A stretch of DNA of 64,000 nucleotides from Dendrobium chrysotoxum. Lineage: Eukaryota > Streptophyta > Magnoliopsida > Asparagales > Orchidaceae. Each line of letters opens with the position of its first letter. Positions within the stretch are counted from its first letter, which is position 1. Shown in pieces: positions 34,454 to 46,795 of this stretch. The DNA lies in assembly GCA_019925795.1 (NCBI GenBank), contig CM034311.1:38481472-38545471 (forward strand). The letters are read 5' to 3'. Position numbers and translations under genes: made by a program. The notes under the pieces are model-generated. The model worked only from the letters and a program-made list of their open reading frames with translations. It was not told where the DNA came from and ran no database searches.

Positions 34454-37400
34454 TTATTCTCCTGTTTGTGACATCTCTTCTTTGCTAAAAGAGCTTGTTG
34501 ATGAAGTTGGCTCTGCGTACCACTGCTTCTCCTGCCGCGTGAGAAAGGAAGCCTCTGTGATTGATAACAGAGAACGAAGTTATTGCAAGCTGAAAATCTG
34601 GAAGTTACTCACATAGATAATATGTGATGCGTAAAATTAAAGGCAACAACAAACAACAATATCATCAAATCTTTATTTCACCGCGTGGAATTTGCTACAT
34701 GAATCTTTGTCTCTAATGTGTAAATTAAAGATCGTGTCATAAAAATAGCGCATGTCAAGATTAAATGAATCAGAATATCTTGACATAATTATTTTCATCA
34801 CAATACAGATTCATTTGGGATTGCTTTCTTACAGCTTCTTAAAGCAGCTTTCTAGGATAAAAAATTAAAATTTTTGTATTAGAAAACTGATTTATGAAGC
34901 AGTGAGAAAGCCATCACAAATGAAGCCTAAATCACAACTTGATAGCAAAGTTTATGGTATCATCAGAATAGTATCTTTGATCATGTAGATAGATCAAAAT
35001 AGCACTAATCATGAAATTGTAAGCTTGGAAACAACAATGCGGAAGTGGATTGGTATGGTGATTACAGCGAAACTATTGCACGCCTATTAGTTAGCAGCAA
35101 CAACAACAACAACAAGCCTTTATTCCACTGTGGAGTCGGCTACATGAATCTTTTTTCTTTATTGTGTTCTGTTAATGGTCAAATTCTCATCTAAATCTAA
35201 TAAAGAAAGGTCATTTCTAATATTTTCTAACCAAGTCTTTTTAGGTCTACCCCTACCTTTCTTAATATAAGTCAAATCTAATACATCTACTTTCCTAATC
35301 GGGTCATCGGAAGGCTGCCGCTTTATGTGACCAAATCATCTAAGGCGACTCTCTCTAATCTTATCTTCCAGTGGAGCTACTCCAACCTTTTCACGTTTAT
35401 GTGACCAAACCACCTAGGTGCCTAATATCAAAATGCCAGCAAAAGCAGTAAGGCAGTAATCATGTACTTATATGCTTAGCAACCCGTACAAAGGTAAGCT
35501 CTCGCCAATAGTGAGCCAAATCAATTAACAAATTAGCTATGATCCTCCCAATTTGGAAAGATTTGCCAATTAGGAAATAAATACTTTCTTGAGAAGAAAA
35601 GAATGATCTATGAGGTGTTAAGCTGTTTTAGGAAGCAAACAACCTTCAAAGTTCAAATAGCCAGTATAAAGAAGGCTGTTTTCTGGTAAATTTGTACATC
35701 TATCTCATATAATGTGGGAATACATAGTATTCCATTGTTTTAAGGCTATTTATACATTCCAAAGGTAAATTAATTATCGTTCAAGTTTATTTAAGTTAGC
35801 AGTTAAACAAATTTGAACCTTTTTTTAAAAACATGAAGGCTAAATGAACTAAATTTGAATAGAGTCCAATTTATTTATTCATGTTTACAAACAAGTTTGT
35901 CCTTTGTTTAAAAAGTAATTTGCTAAAAGCTTGATATTTAGCTTGCTGATAGCTCGTGTAGTATTCAATTAAAATTTAGTTAAACATAACTTATTTGATT
36001 ATTATTTTAATGATAATATATTATATATTTATTTATAAGTCACGATACATTTTGATATAGAACATCAAGCTAATTTTAAAGTGTCTATTACAGGATCAAG
36101 ATCAAGTGCTCAATATGTTTTAATAAAATTTAAAGCTTGGAACCCAAAATTTTTGAATTTTCAATCTTTTATTTATAATCTTCATAATATGATATTTTGA
36201 AATTATTATTTTTCTTTATTTTAAATATATTTAGGCTTGAATAGGAAGTGTTTGAGCTGATCACCTGATGTAGGGAGAGAATCTTGGAATAGAATTAGAG
36301 GGGTTCCACTCTGCTTCCTTATTACCTCTCTAGATTTGATTTTTTTTTTTCCATTCTCAGTTTTTTCTTTTTAATTTTGAATCGCAAGACCTGATATAAT
36401 AACTTAAAAATTATTGAAATGAATGAGAAAAGAAGTTTTGATGTTTTGAAAAAAAATGATGAGTGAAATTCTTGGAATAGAATTAGAGCTTCGTGGCTGA
36501 CCCATCATCTTTGGGTTTTTCTTGGCGAAAGACCTAGATATCCTTCTTATACTTGATGATCTCTCTCTAACTCTTTTGTAGCATACTCTCCCACCTCCCT
36601 AGCATCATCCTACAGCCACAAAAAATTCCTAAGCCACCCTTGAAACCATCAGCCTCAACTAGAATACTCTTGACCTAGTTTTAATCCTCCATCCTAAAAC
36701 ACTCTTCGAACAACTTGGATCTCCATTATATGCTCCAAATATGATCTCAGCGCATTCCCCTAACATCCCAAAGTCATTACACCCCTCCATACACCATTAA
36801 GCCTCTCCATTAAATAGTGTCCAGACTAGGTTACCTTAACATAGTACTGTCTTTTCTCCATACTTTGGCTACAACAACAACACTAAGCCTTTATCCCACT
36901 ATGTGGGGTCGGCTAACTGAATTATTTTTCTCTATTGTGTCCGATTAAAAGTCAAATTCTTATTTAAATCTAATAAAGAAAAGTCATTTATAATATTTTC
37001 TAACCAAGTCTTTTTAGTTCTACCTCTACCTTTCTTAACATAAGCCAAATCTAATACATCTACTTTCCTAATCAGGTCATTAGAATGTTGTCATTTTATG
37101 TGACCAAACCATCTAAGGCGACTCTCTCTAATCTTCTCTTCCACAGGAGCTACTCCAACTTTTTCACATATATACTCATTTTGTATCATGTCTCTAAGAG
37201 TAAAGCCACTCATCCACCTGAGCATCCTCATCTCTACAACACTTAACTTAATATATGCTTCGCTTTTAATGGACAACATTCTGCACCATAAAACATTGCA
37301 GGTCTCTTTTGACCTCTACCTCCAATAAAATTATTCCAACCACCAAAGAGTGTCTCTCAAATCCTTAGCCTACCACCAAAGCAATTGAAAGTATCCGATC

Positions 37401-40400
37401 ACCCCTTCAAATGCTAGGTCAATTATTAAAATTTGATTAAATATAACTCATTTGATTACCTGTTAAATGATAATATATTATATTTTTATTTATTAGTCTA
37501 GTGTATATTACCAATTCCCATCTTTGATTTTCATAATATCACATTTTTTCCACGCCTTTGAGCTTCGACGCTTTAAGCCTCCCCAATCGCTTGGTCAGTT
37601 GCATCAATGAGGGTACACCAACGTTGTGACTCATGTGGGTACGCACCTACAAGATATGAGCACATCTATTCTTCCCCTTCTCATCTCTCATGCAATTGAT
37701 GTGTTAGCGAGCAATCTATGAGTGCATTGTCTCAACCATAGAGGGTAAGCGGCCTAAAATAGGTTGAGATCAGTAAGGTCTTCAAATTCTACAACTTGAA
37801 ATGTTTCTTATCTTGACAAAGGTCTTCAAATTCTACAACATGCTTCACATAAAATGTTTCCTATTTTGATAAATATTTTTGTTTATTTTTTAACTTTCTA
37901 TTTTTTTCAAATGAACTAATTGATTTTTTTAGCGAATTTGTATATTGATTTGATATGATCCTTTCTATTTCTCTATTTCAATGAACAATTTTGTTGGTAC
38001 TTGTTAATGTTATATGATTTAAAGAAAGTATGTTATTGAATTATTTGTCATCCTGTTTAATTGATGCTTGTTTAATAGGAGTCAATGGTAAGATGCCAAT
38101 TCCATATTAATTTAATTAATTATTTATTTAGACTTGTAAAATTATTTGTTAGTAAAAGAAGATAAGTACTTGGTCTGTTTTTTTAGCTTGTTTATTAGCT
38201 AGTTTAGATATTCGTTCAATTAATTTAGGCAAGTACAAGCCAGCTTTGACTAGAAAAATCTAAACAAGTTAAGTACGAACATATGGGAAAGCTTGGCTCA
38301 AACTCTAGCCCAAAGAAACAACTTTTAGTATAACTAAGCCAAATCCAATCTATGATGTGCTCGGCTCACCTCGGCTCTATTACAACTCTAATATTCCATT
38401 AACCCAGCAAAAAAATTGTAACTTCTTTCAAAACTAAAACAAAAAATAAATAAAATTAGCCAATATTGGAATCAATCAGATTGACAAAACCATACCTGAT
38501 ATGAAAATATCATTGTATTCATCCTCATCGTAAACAAATTGAGGTGGGTCTGGCGAACCAATTCCTACAATGGTGCTTCCGCTGCTTGAAATATTATCAG
38601 CTCATAAGCCCTTGATGAATTTACAAAGAAAACAACATGACAGAGATAGATACAAATAAATATAATGAAGAAAAAAAAATACGATACAGATATTCACTTT
38701 CTGACAATGTCATTGATCACAATTAAAAGGTAGTGTACATATCATTTAGAAAAAAATATTACATAGACCTATGTTTTGTAATAATGGCAATGAATTATAT
38801 TGACACGACTCTAGAAGTGTGTTCATAGGAAAATGCTAAGAAGACATGGTATTTCCTAAAGAAGGCATGGAATGTATTTAACAGTCATTGATTTTTTTTT
38901 TTTTTTTGGTCTATGAGGATTTGGACAGTAACATTTCTCTATCACAAGTAGTTATTGATCCAGCCAAGGACAGTGGAATCAGTACACAAGTAGGGAGCCA
39001 ACCGGTAAAAAAAGGATATACATCAAATTCTTCTATATGAGATTAATAAATGGAATTTGTGTAAGGGTTATTTTTTAACCTTCCAGACATGAAAACAGCG
39101 CTATACTGTCCACGCCCTGCAGCTAGCACGCGTTGCTTCAACTTCTTCAAAGACGGTAAAACATCAAATGCAGGGGGCTCTGGTTGAAGTGAAAATGAAA
39201 AAGAAATGATAAATAAAATATTATTTAAGCAAGAGTGTCAACAGAAAGTGGAAAAACAGTAAGATTGTGGATTATTTTTCCTGAAAACCTAGATCATTTA
39301 CGCAGACATCTTGAGATATTCCACTTTGAACACATTTTTCGAGCAACGTCAATGGGTCAACTGAACTAGTTTTACCAAGATGAAGTCGCTGCATGAAAGT
39401 TTTATGTCAGTAACTGCTTATGTTTGAGAGAGTAGCTTAAAAATCCGTAGAGGTTTTTGATGCCTTGTACACTTCGGCAGTTGGGCATGCTTCTTGGGGC
39501 TTTATAAGAACCATTGGCAAGTCCGTAGGTAATGCATGCGGAAGATCTTGGACAACCTGAGAAAAATGATCGATAGTTAAGCTGCATGCCATTTATTTTT
39601 CTCACAAAAAAAAAAAAAAACAGTTATATTGCTTGAGATTCTACAGACATTAGACAAAGTTAGGTTTGTACTCATGAAAGCTATGAAATAATTATCTGTG
39701 GAAATTCATGCAACCTCAGAAAGAATTTCAATAAATTACTACATGCTTTTTCTTTTCTATTTTTTCATGACTAAACATATTTCTCTGCATTCGCTTTCCT
39801 TGCTTCCGTTCAGTGTTTGCACGCATCATTCTTCACTCAACATTCTTAATTTTCAGAAAAATATTTTTGCTACCTTTTCAATGTTTGCATGAATCATCTT
39901 CACTTAACATTTTTATTTCTAATATTATAATACTGTTACACAGGAAACTACACGGCTTATGATTTGAAAAAAAACATTAATATGCATCTAATAAAAATTG
40001 TGCACCTTCCTAAAACGTTTCACAAAGTGATGTTATTTTGCCAGGCGTTTACAGGCTACTGTAGGTTGGTATTTAACATTAATATTGGTTGTTCATGACT
40101 ATCATAATTAATATAGTTAGGATAAGAATGGAAGCAGATACATTTCTGATAGGTCTCACACAGTCAGGCTGGTGCAAGATATTGTACAATGGACTCTTGA
40201 AATAGGTAAAAAAATAGTATGATTGGAACTAACAAAAATACAGAATATTCAATCCATGATACTTTATGCACAAAAGGTTATACCAAAGTGCACTGTATAC
40301 GTAGTAAATTTAGGTGGATATAATACAACAGAATGAGCTTAATTTGGAAGCCACTCTTCAGTGTCAAATTACACTACATGGAACTAATATTAAAAAAAAA

Positions 40401-42630
40401 TGAAGGGCAATTTTCAAAGTTATTCTAGTTAGTTCTATCCATATTTCAACAATCTATAAGTTGATTTATGTTCTATCCCTTTGTCACTAATCCAGGTATT
40501 TGATTTTCCCTTTTTATTGTTTGCCTGAATTTAGATGCGAACTACTGAAACTCAAGGACTAAATATGGATGCCAGGTATAATATACCCAACTTGAAAAAA
40601 AATTCACCAGCCAGGAGCTGAGGAGGTTGAAATATGCACAATGAAACCATAAGATACAGTTAATACACTTATACTTCTCCAACTGCCATGCATTATTAGT
40701 CTTAACAGGATAAAAGCCTGATTGCAAGCATTAAATCATTGAAAATATTATTCCTACATATACTGATGGCACAATGTACATTACTTCGGTTTTGACCGGT
40801 TTAATAAACACACACAGCACATCATTCTCCTTTTCTCGCCTAAGCTCTAGATCAGCACAACTCACTTCTGCAATTTCTCGCATTTGATAATTAGAAAATG
40901 ATCCGCCACATCAACATGATACAGAGGTTTATGATTAGTGCTGAATTTGGTAATGTAAACGAGGCCCCTACCTGTTATAACAAAAAGGAGTAATAGCTAG
41001 TAGCCAATAATTTACACGGGCTAGGAGTTAACCATTGAAATGAATAAAGGAAAAATATCAAAGCAGTTTTAAATTAACATATATGCATCAAATTGAATAT
41101 TGACACATATAATAACCAAAAAGTAAGATCTTAACATACCTCACCCCTCCCGGTACAATATGCAGCCCCATTCGAGAAAAAAAATGGAATATCTGAACCA
41201 ATTTCACCTGACCATTCCTGAAGCTCTTTTTCAGTAACAAGAAAACCACTAAACTGGTTGGCAGCCCACAAAGCAGTTGCTGCGTTACTACTTCCACCAC
41301 CAAGCCCAGCACCAGTAGGAACTTTTTTGTCAAGATGAATCTATTTGAATTATAAGTGATAAAACAAATACAACCAGTATAAAGAAAAGTAATGAAAAAA
41401 GATAATTTCCACTCAAGCAAATCCACTGGAAACTAGTTATTCGATGACAATACCCAAAAGAAATTATTTGTCCCTGTTTTCATCCTGTAGAGATTGAGAG
41501 CTTTGATTATCTGCAAAGCAATGGCAAAAGATAATCATCTGTTTCTATACCAAGTATGAATTCTAACTGGAAGTATGAACCATTTGTGAGGTAGCTGAAA
41601 GCAAAATTAAAACACATAATGAATGTGCAATTGTGCAGTTATTCCAGTAAGACTGACAATTCTAACTCTTATGAATAGAAGTGAAAGAAAAGTAAAGTAG
41701 AAAAAAAGAGAAAGAAGAGATGTGCCTCACCAAATTTCTATCATCAACTGGAACTCCTGGCACATTAGTTGACAGGCGATCCTTTGTCTTTGATGGTGAC
41801 AAGGAGAATTTAATCGTATCTCCCAAACTAATTACCTGGTATCTTAAACAAGGAACATGGTAACCCAGCCTTAAAATATTGTCAAACTATTCAAATTCTA
41901 CATTATGAGTTATGACTTCAGCAAAAAACAAACAATTTGCAAAAGAAATCTGCATGATAAACAGCATAAAAGTACTCGAATGAATTAAATGAAGAATAAC
42001 GGATCAATGTGTACCATTAACTTTCTAACAACTAGTTCTAATAATGCAGGAAATCCATTTCTAGATTAAGAAAGATAATTACATGGAACAAAGAGGCCAA
42101 ATCATGAAATCCATCTTCCCTCTTTCCAGTTATCCTCAAGAAAACATTGATCTGTACAATAAAATCCGTCACAATCATCAGAAAACAAAAACCTCAAATT
42201 GCATTGACGGAGACAAAAATTTCACATTTTTAATCGCAATTACCTTACACGGCGAGAATAAAGTCAACCTAGAAAGCTTAGTGTTCTTATCCACTTCATC
42301 TGCCAGCCGATTAAACCTCTCCTCTGGATCATAAACAATCTAAAGTCCACAAAAAACAGAACTGAATCAATCCAAACCGAAAGAGCATCCACCAAAATAA
42401 AGTTCAATGAGAGGAATTGAACAAGAAATGTGTACCTCCACTTGCCTCCTCCCAGTTTGTGCCGCACAAGTGAGTATTCTACCAAATTTGTTCCCGTTGA
42501 AATCAGAACTAGATTTGAAAGAGTAATGCTCTCGTCGGAAAACCGAAGGGGAATCCCCTCTTCGTGCAAGTGAAGCTGCACTTCTCGGGTATGAGAAGGA
42601 TGAAATGAGATGGTTGGACACAGATGCCAT
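34454..42630 (-). CDS. ISPE: 4-diphosphocytidyl-2-C-methyl-D-erythritol kinase, chloroplastic
   Basis: ATP-dependent kinase of the plastid MEP isoprenoid pathway; phosphorylates the 2-hydroxyl of CDP-methylerythritol. Eleven exons, minus strand: 42436-42630, 42244-42339, 42083-42151, 41731-41835, 41454-41510, 41140-41340, 39464-39556, 39289-39388, 39080-39179, 38496-38581, 34454-34554. Sum 1203 bases, 400 codons plus stop, all phases consistent. Residues 1-60 are a Ser/Arg-rich transit peptide. The mature part opens with RLTLFSPCKINVFLRITGKR; the GHMP-kinase ATP loop PTGAGLGGGSSNAAT lies at about 180-195 in exon 6; the C-terminal GHMP motif reads FMSGSGSTIVG across the exon 9/10 junction. All introns are GT-AG except intron 7 (39389-39463), whose donor reads AAG|GC. 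The last exon (EASFLTRQ... to the stop) lies 3.9 kb away, beyond several LINE pieces and a MITE. Confidence 0.94.
34646..34740 (-). mobile_element. LINE 3' end remnant
   Basis: On the plus strand it reads CAACAACAAACAACAATATC and then CTTTATTTCACCGCGTGGAA with GCTACATGAATC, a diverged version of the reverse complement of the LINE family's 3' end. It lies in the last ISPE intron. Confidence 0.55.
34808..34927. mobile_element. Tourist-like MITE, copy 4
   Basis: About 120 bp with inverted ends (GATTCATTTGGGATTGC / GCCATCACAAATGAAGCC), inside the last ISPE intron. TAA follows at 34928-34930; the left TAA has decayed. Confidence 0.65.
35096..35425 (-). mobile_element. LINE 3' fragment
   Basis: Reverse complement of the family's 3' end: tail CAACAACAACAACAACAAGC at about 35099, then GTCGGCTACATGAATC, GTCTTTTTAGGTCTACC and GGAGCTACTCCAACC. 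It ends in a short rearranged piece that repeats the GTGACCAAACCACCTA word. It lies in the last ISPE intron. Confidence 0.8.
36871..37303 (-). mobile_element. LINE 3' fragment
   Basis: Tail (CAACAACAACA) at about 36871-36883 followed by the family's 3' region up to GGTCTC near 37303. The stretch 37091-37279 is still open on the minus strand (MRMLRWMSGFTLRDMIQNEY ... ESRLRWFGHIK) because the copy is relatively young. It lies in the last ISPE intron. Confidence 0.85.
37310..38495. other. ISPE last intron, remainder
   Basis: AT-rich intron DNA between the LINE fragment and exon 10. No further element or exon was recognised. Confidence 0.45.
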
Positions 42631-42749
42631 TTGTCAGCTGTAAGAAAGCTGAGAAGAATCTGAGCTCCTGTAGGGTTCTCAAGAGCTAAGGGCTATTTGG
42701 TATACCAGTTAGGCATCCTGCCAAATAATTTTTTGAGGGCTTTAAATTC

Positions 42750-42752
<3 letters not shown>

Positions 42753-42810
<58 letters not shown>
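42753..42810. repeat. TA microsatellite upstream of ISPE
   Basis: About 29 TA units, starting some 120 bp upstream of the ISPE start codon, so within or next to its promoter. Length polymorphism is likely. Confidence 0.9.
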
Positions 42811-42813
<3 letters not shown>

Positions 42814-43463
42814 TTATATTCAGCATTTAATAAATTTTATTATCTACAGAATTTGATGAATTTAAGAATTTATCCTATCATAAAGTTTAAATTTTAAAAC
42901 AATTAGTTAAATAGCTTATGAATATTTAATTGTGATGCTAAATAATTTTAAGATTTTAATTCTCTCAAAATTTACTAAATTTTGATGGATATGATTTATT
43001 AAATTCTTGTAATGACACAACTGTTTAATTTTTCTGGAGATTTTTTTAAAGTATTCCTTAGAAGTTGTTCTAATCTATAATGCTATTGAGAACTATTTAT
43101 AGATATTTGTATCAATACCACTAAATTTTCTATATATTTATGTATCTTGATCACTTAAATATTTATATTTATTTATATAACATCTTAATGTTTAAATAAT
43201 ATTAAAAATAATAATATTATTAACTTATTTAAAGTAAAATACATATTGTCATTCATATATTTTGATATCATCTAGATTAGTATATTATATATATATATGA
43301 GATATTTAAATACATAAGAATTTAATGATGTGTATGTAAAACCCTTTTAATTTATATGCCTTATAATGCTTGAAATTAGATATATGTCTGATGCTTCGTT
43401 TCATAGCTCCTATAACATAGTAATTTTATAAATTATAAATTGATTTGTAAATTCATCAATGTT

Positions 43464-43870
43464 GGTCAACAAAAAAGAAGCATAAAATTAAATTAAGTGT
43501 TGTAGAGATGAGGATGCTAACGTGAATTAGTGCTTTCAATCTTAAAGACAGAATGTGAAACGAGTATATACCTGAAAAGGTTGGAGTAGCTCCAGTGATA
43601 GATAAGATTAGAGAGAGTCATCATAGATTATTTGGTCACATAAAACATCGACCTTCCGATGACCTGATTAGGAGAGTAGATGTATTAGATTTGACCTATG
43701 TTAAGAAAGGCACAAGTAAACATAATAAGATTTGGTTAGAAAACATTAGAAATGATCTTTTTTTTACTAAATTTAAATGAGATTTGACTCTTAATGAGAC
43801 ACAATGAAGAAAAAGGATTTATGTAGCAGACCCCACATAGCAGGACAAAGGCTTGTTGTGTTGTTTTTTG
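43464..43870 (+). mobile_element. LINE 3' fragment with 19-bp target duplication
   Basis: It contains the family's C-terminal region (frame at 43595-43780 still open) and ends with GGCTTGTTGTGTTG and a T/G-rich tail. The flanking sequence TTGTAAATTCATCAATGTT is repeated perfectly at 43445-43463 and 43871-43889, a 19-bp target duplication that defines this truncated insertion exactly. Confidence 0.88.
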
Positions 43871-43889
43871 TTGTAAATTCATCAATGTT

Positions 43890-45150
43890 CTGTAAACTAA
43901 ACTATAAATTCATCAATAACTTCTGCATCATCCATTTTGCAACATCTATTAATTTAATGAAAATTTTACTTATATGATCCGTATAATTAATAAAAAAAGA
44001 AATAATGCATGCACACAATAAATATAATGGTAATGTAATGTTCAAAAGGGATTTATGAATCAATATTTCTATGAAATTAATTTATACATATAAGGTCCAT
44101 GAAGATTTGTATGCGATCATATTTAACTTCTAACATATTCTTCTTTGAAATCAAGCATATTATGTGTTGTGTTGCATACACTCCATAGATATCTCTATAA
44201 ATAAGGCGTAAGAGATTCATCAATCAATATATGTAAAATCTACTTCAATTATGATACTTTTACTTAAATTATCAAATGACTTACCTTATGATAGTCTTGC
44301 AAACCTTTGTGATGGATTTATTGTCAAATAACATTGATTGCTCAAACAACCTAGGCAAACACTTGTAGAGAGAATTTATCATTGCAAGTAAGTTCTTAGA
44401 TGTTGTGTAAAAGGGGTCACAATCATATAACTTTAAGGCTTTTGTAGATATTGAGATTTCACGTACTAACTAATAAATTTTATTCCAGTTCATTAGAAAA
44501 TATATGACCTATACAACATATCATGTCATCAATAGCTCATCCTCACCTCTAAGATAATATCTTCATACCACTTGAATGACTGCTTCTTCCTTGTCTAATT
44601 GTACATCACAACTATTATTCTATGTTGTTAATCAAATATTTCATCCAATAAAATTATGTCTAATCCATAGATCTTTTGGATAGCTCCATATCTGATTCCT
44701 TATTAGGAAATATAAAAAATAAATATATTACCAAAAAAATAAATTTAATGTATTGAATTGATTTCTCACATGTTTAAGAAAGTAAAATATTTGTTACCTT
44801 ACTATCTAATCATAATGAGAGAGCATTCAACTACATAAACCACTATGCATTTTTAGTGCCCACTTCTAACTCCTCATAATTACCAACCTAACCTAATATA
44901 TAAGCCTTAAAGTTAGACAACTTCTCCTGATTGATGGAGTGGAGTGGATTAATGATGCATGGATCCGTGGGCTTGTGTCTCTTCCCCGACGAATTTATGA
45001 AATCCCTAGTCAATTATCATTTTCTCTTCTGTGACTTAAATTTATTGCTTGCTAATTGCGCCTCACACTTACGTGCACTCTCTATAGATGGGGTCAAAAC
45101 CCCTTCCTTCGCAACCTTCATTCCCACATATATATGGCATGAAAAACAAA

Positions 45151-45197
<47 letters not shown>

Positions 45198-46497
45198 GAT
45201 GGGGTTACATAGTAGGAACCTTCTCATTTTCTTCCTTCAAATCCTCCGCCTCCTCCCCCTCCTTCTCCAACCTCTCCTCCTTTTCCTTCTTCTTCTCGCA
45301 TCCCTCTTGAATGCACTATGTATAAATATCTATATAAGAATGGTTAGAGCATCTAACATCTTCTCTAACCTCAGTTGGTTGTTCTCCAACCATATTTGGT
45401 TATTCTTTAACCTTATTTGATTATTCTATAGTCTTTTTTGTCCACCACTCTTTTATAGAATGTTAATAGAAAGCTACTTCTTGTGATGGGTGAATTGACT
45501 TGCATCAGGTTATATATAGGCTATCTCTCTTGCTCTTTCATTAGAAATATATGTGCTCAGTTTATTTTTTTATAATATTAAATATGATAGGCTAAGCAGA
45601 AGTATGCATAGTTGATATATAGCAGTCCTCATCATCAACTCTGTGTAATAGCTTAGGATGGAAAACTCCTCATATAAAATAAGGGAATGAAAAATATTAA
45701 CACTTTGTACACTTCTCCTCATCAGCTTTTTTTATTCCTACACCATAAAAAGATAAATACTCATATTTTTATTTAGATGCCACAATAGAAAATATTTGCT
45801 TCAACTTAGCATCCTTGTCACACTATCCCCAATTAACTCAGCATATGTCTTCCCCATGGCTTAAATGGTTTCATAAGCACAATATTATAGTAAAATTATA
45901 GATACCATTAGAGTGTGCTAGACTAGGGCAATCTTCCTCTTCGCACATGCTACATAGTGCACCATATCATCTCTTTAGCCATCATAGTATTCCTCCCATA
46001 ACATCTTACCCCAATGATATATAAAAAAATAGATCATCATCTTTGACTATGAGAACCATTTCAGTGTTATCAACACTTTGCTTGTAATGGTTAAGGAGCA
46101 CACCATCAATAATGAAGCATATCCCAGGCTTCCATGAATCATCTTCATTACACACTTCATAAAAGTATTTTTAAGATAATGTATTCTTGACATTCTTATC
46201 CACAGTGAAGTTGAACTCAAATAGCCCATTTTGTATTGTCATCCTTTTGAACTCAACATCATCTGAGAATTCTTAAAAATTCAACCTAAACACTAAAACA
46301 AACTTTCCAATTCTAAAGGTCGAGTTCTTCCATCTAATATTGAACATATTGAAGTTCTCACCCTTCTCTTCATTGGTAACCATTCTCAATAATAATTAAT
46401 GAATGAGACATCAAAGAATTGCATTTTAGGATCGTTAAAGAAGGACCTAAAGAGAGATCCCTCAACAAGAGTAATGAGATCATTAGTCTCAATTTTA
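43890..46497. other. Unassigned intergenic DNA
   Basis: No gene was securely recognised. A TA microsatellite lies at about 45154-45190, flanked on both sides by the words ATATATATGGCATGA. On the minus strand 46047-46497 shows protein-like but broken frames that continue past the copia element (see findings). Confidence 0.4.
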
Positions 46498-46502
46498 CTA
46501 AG

Positions 46503-46757
46503 TAATGAGCATGATAGCACTAGTGGAGCAGCTCAGCAAATCAGGATCGTTGATCCATAACAGAATTATTCATCACTCACCATACACATGTAAAGAATAC
46601 ATGGCTCTCACCGTACACCAGTGCTCTATATAACACATTAATGTGTAACGCATAGACATATTGATATATACAAATTTTATCACAATGCATTCTCTGTTGG
46701 CTGGTCATTATCCATGGTGTTTTCCTTTGTAAAATCACTGCAGGAACTCTATCATCA
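46503..46757 (+). repeat. 5' LTR of copia element
   Basis: 255 bp, with a TATA-like TATATAA at 46627. It is about 30 bp longer than the 3' LTR because of a gap around 46568-46600, and carries scattered substitutions relative to it. Confidence 0.88.
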
Positions 46758-46795
46758 TGGTATCAAAGAACTAAACTACCTCATGGTACATTGAT

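Noticed and set aside
41088..41426. 112-codon minus-strand ORF over ISPE exon 6
   Set aside because: It is in the wrong frame; the exon encodes the GHMP motif PTGAGLGGGSSNAAT in another frame, and the ORF is a shadow.
42264..42581. 105-codon minus-strand ORF across ISPE exons 1-2
   Set aside because: It reads through the intron in a different frame from the transit-peptide exon; conserved residues fit only the spliced model.
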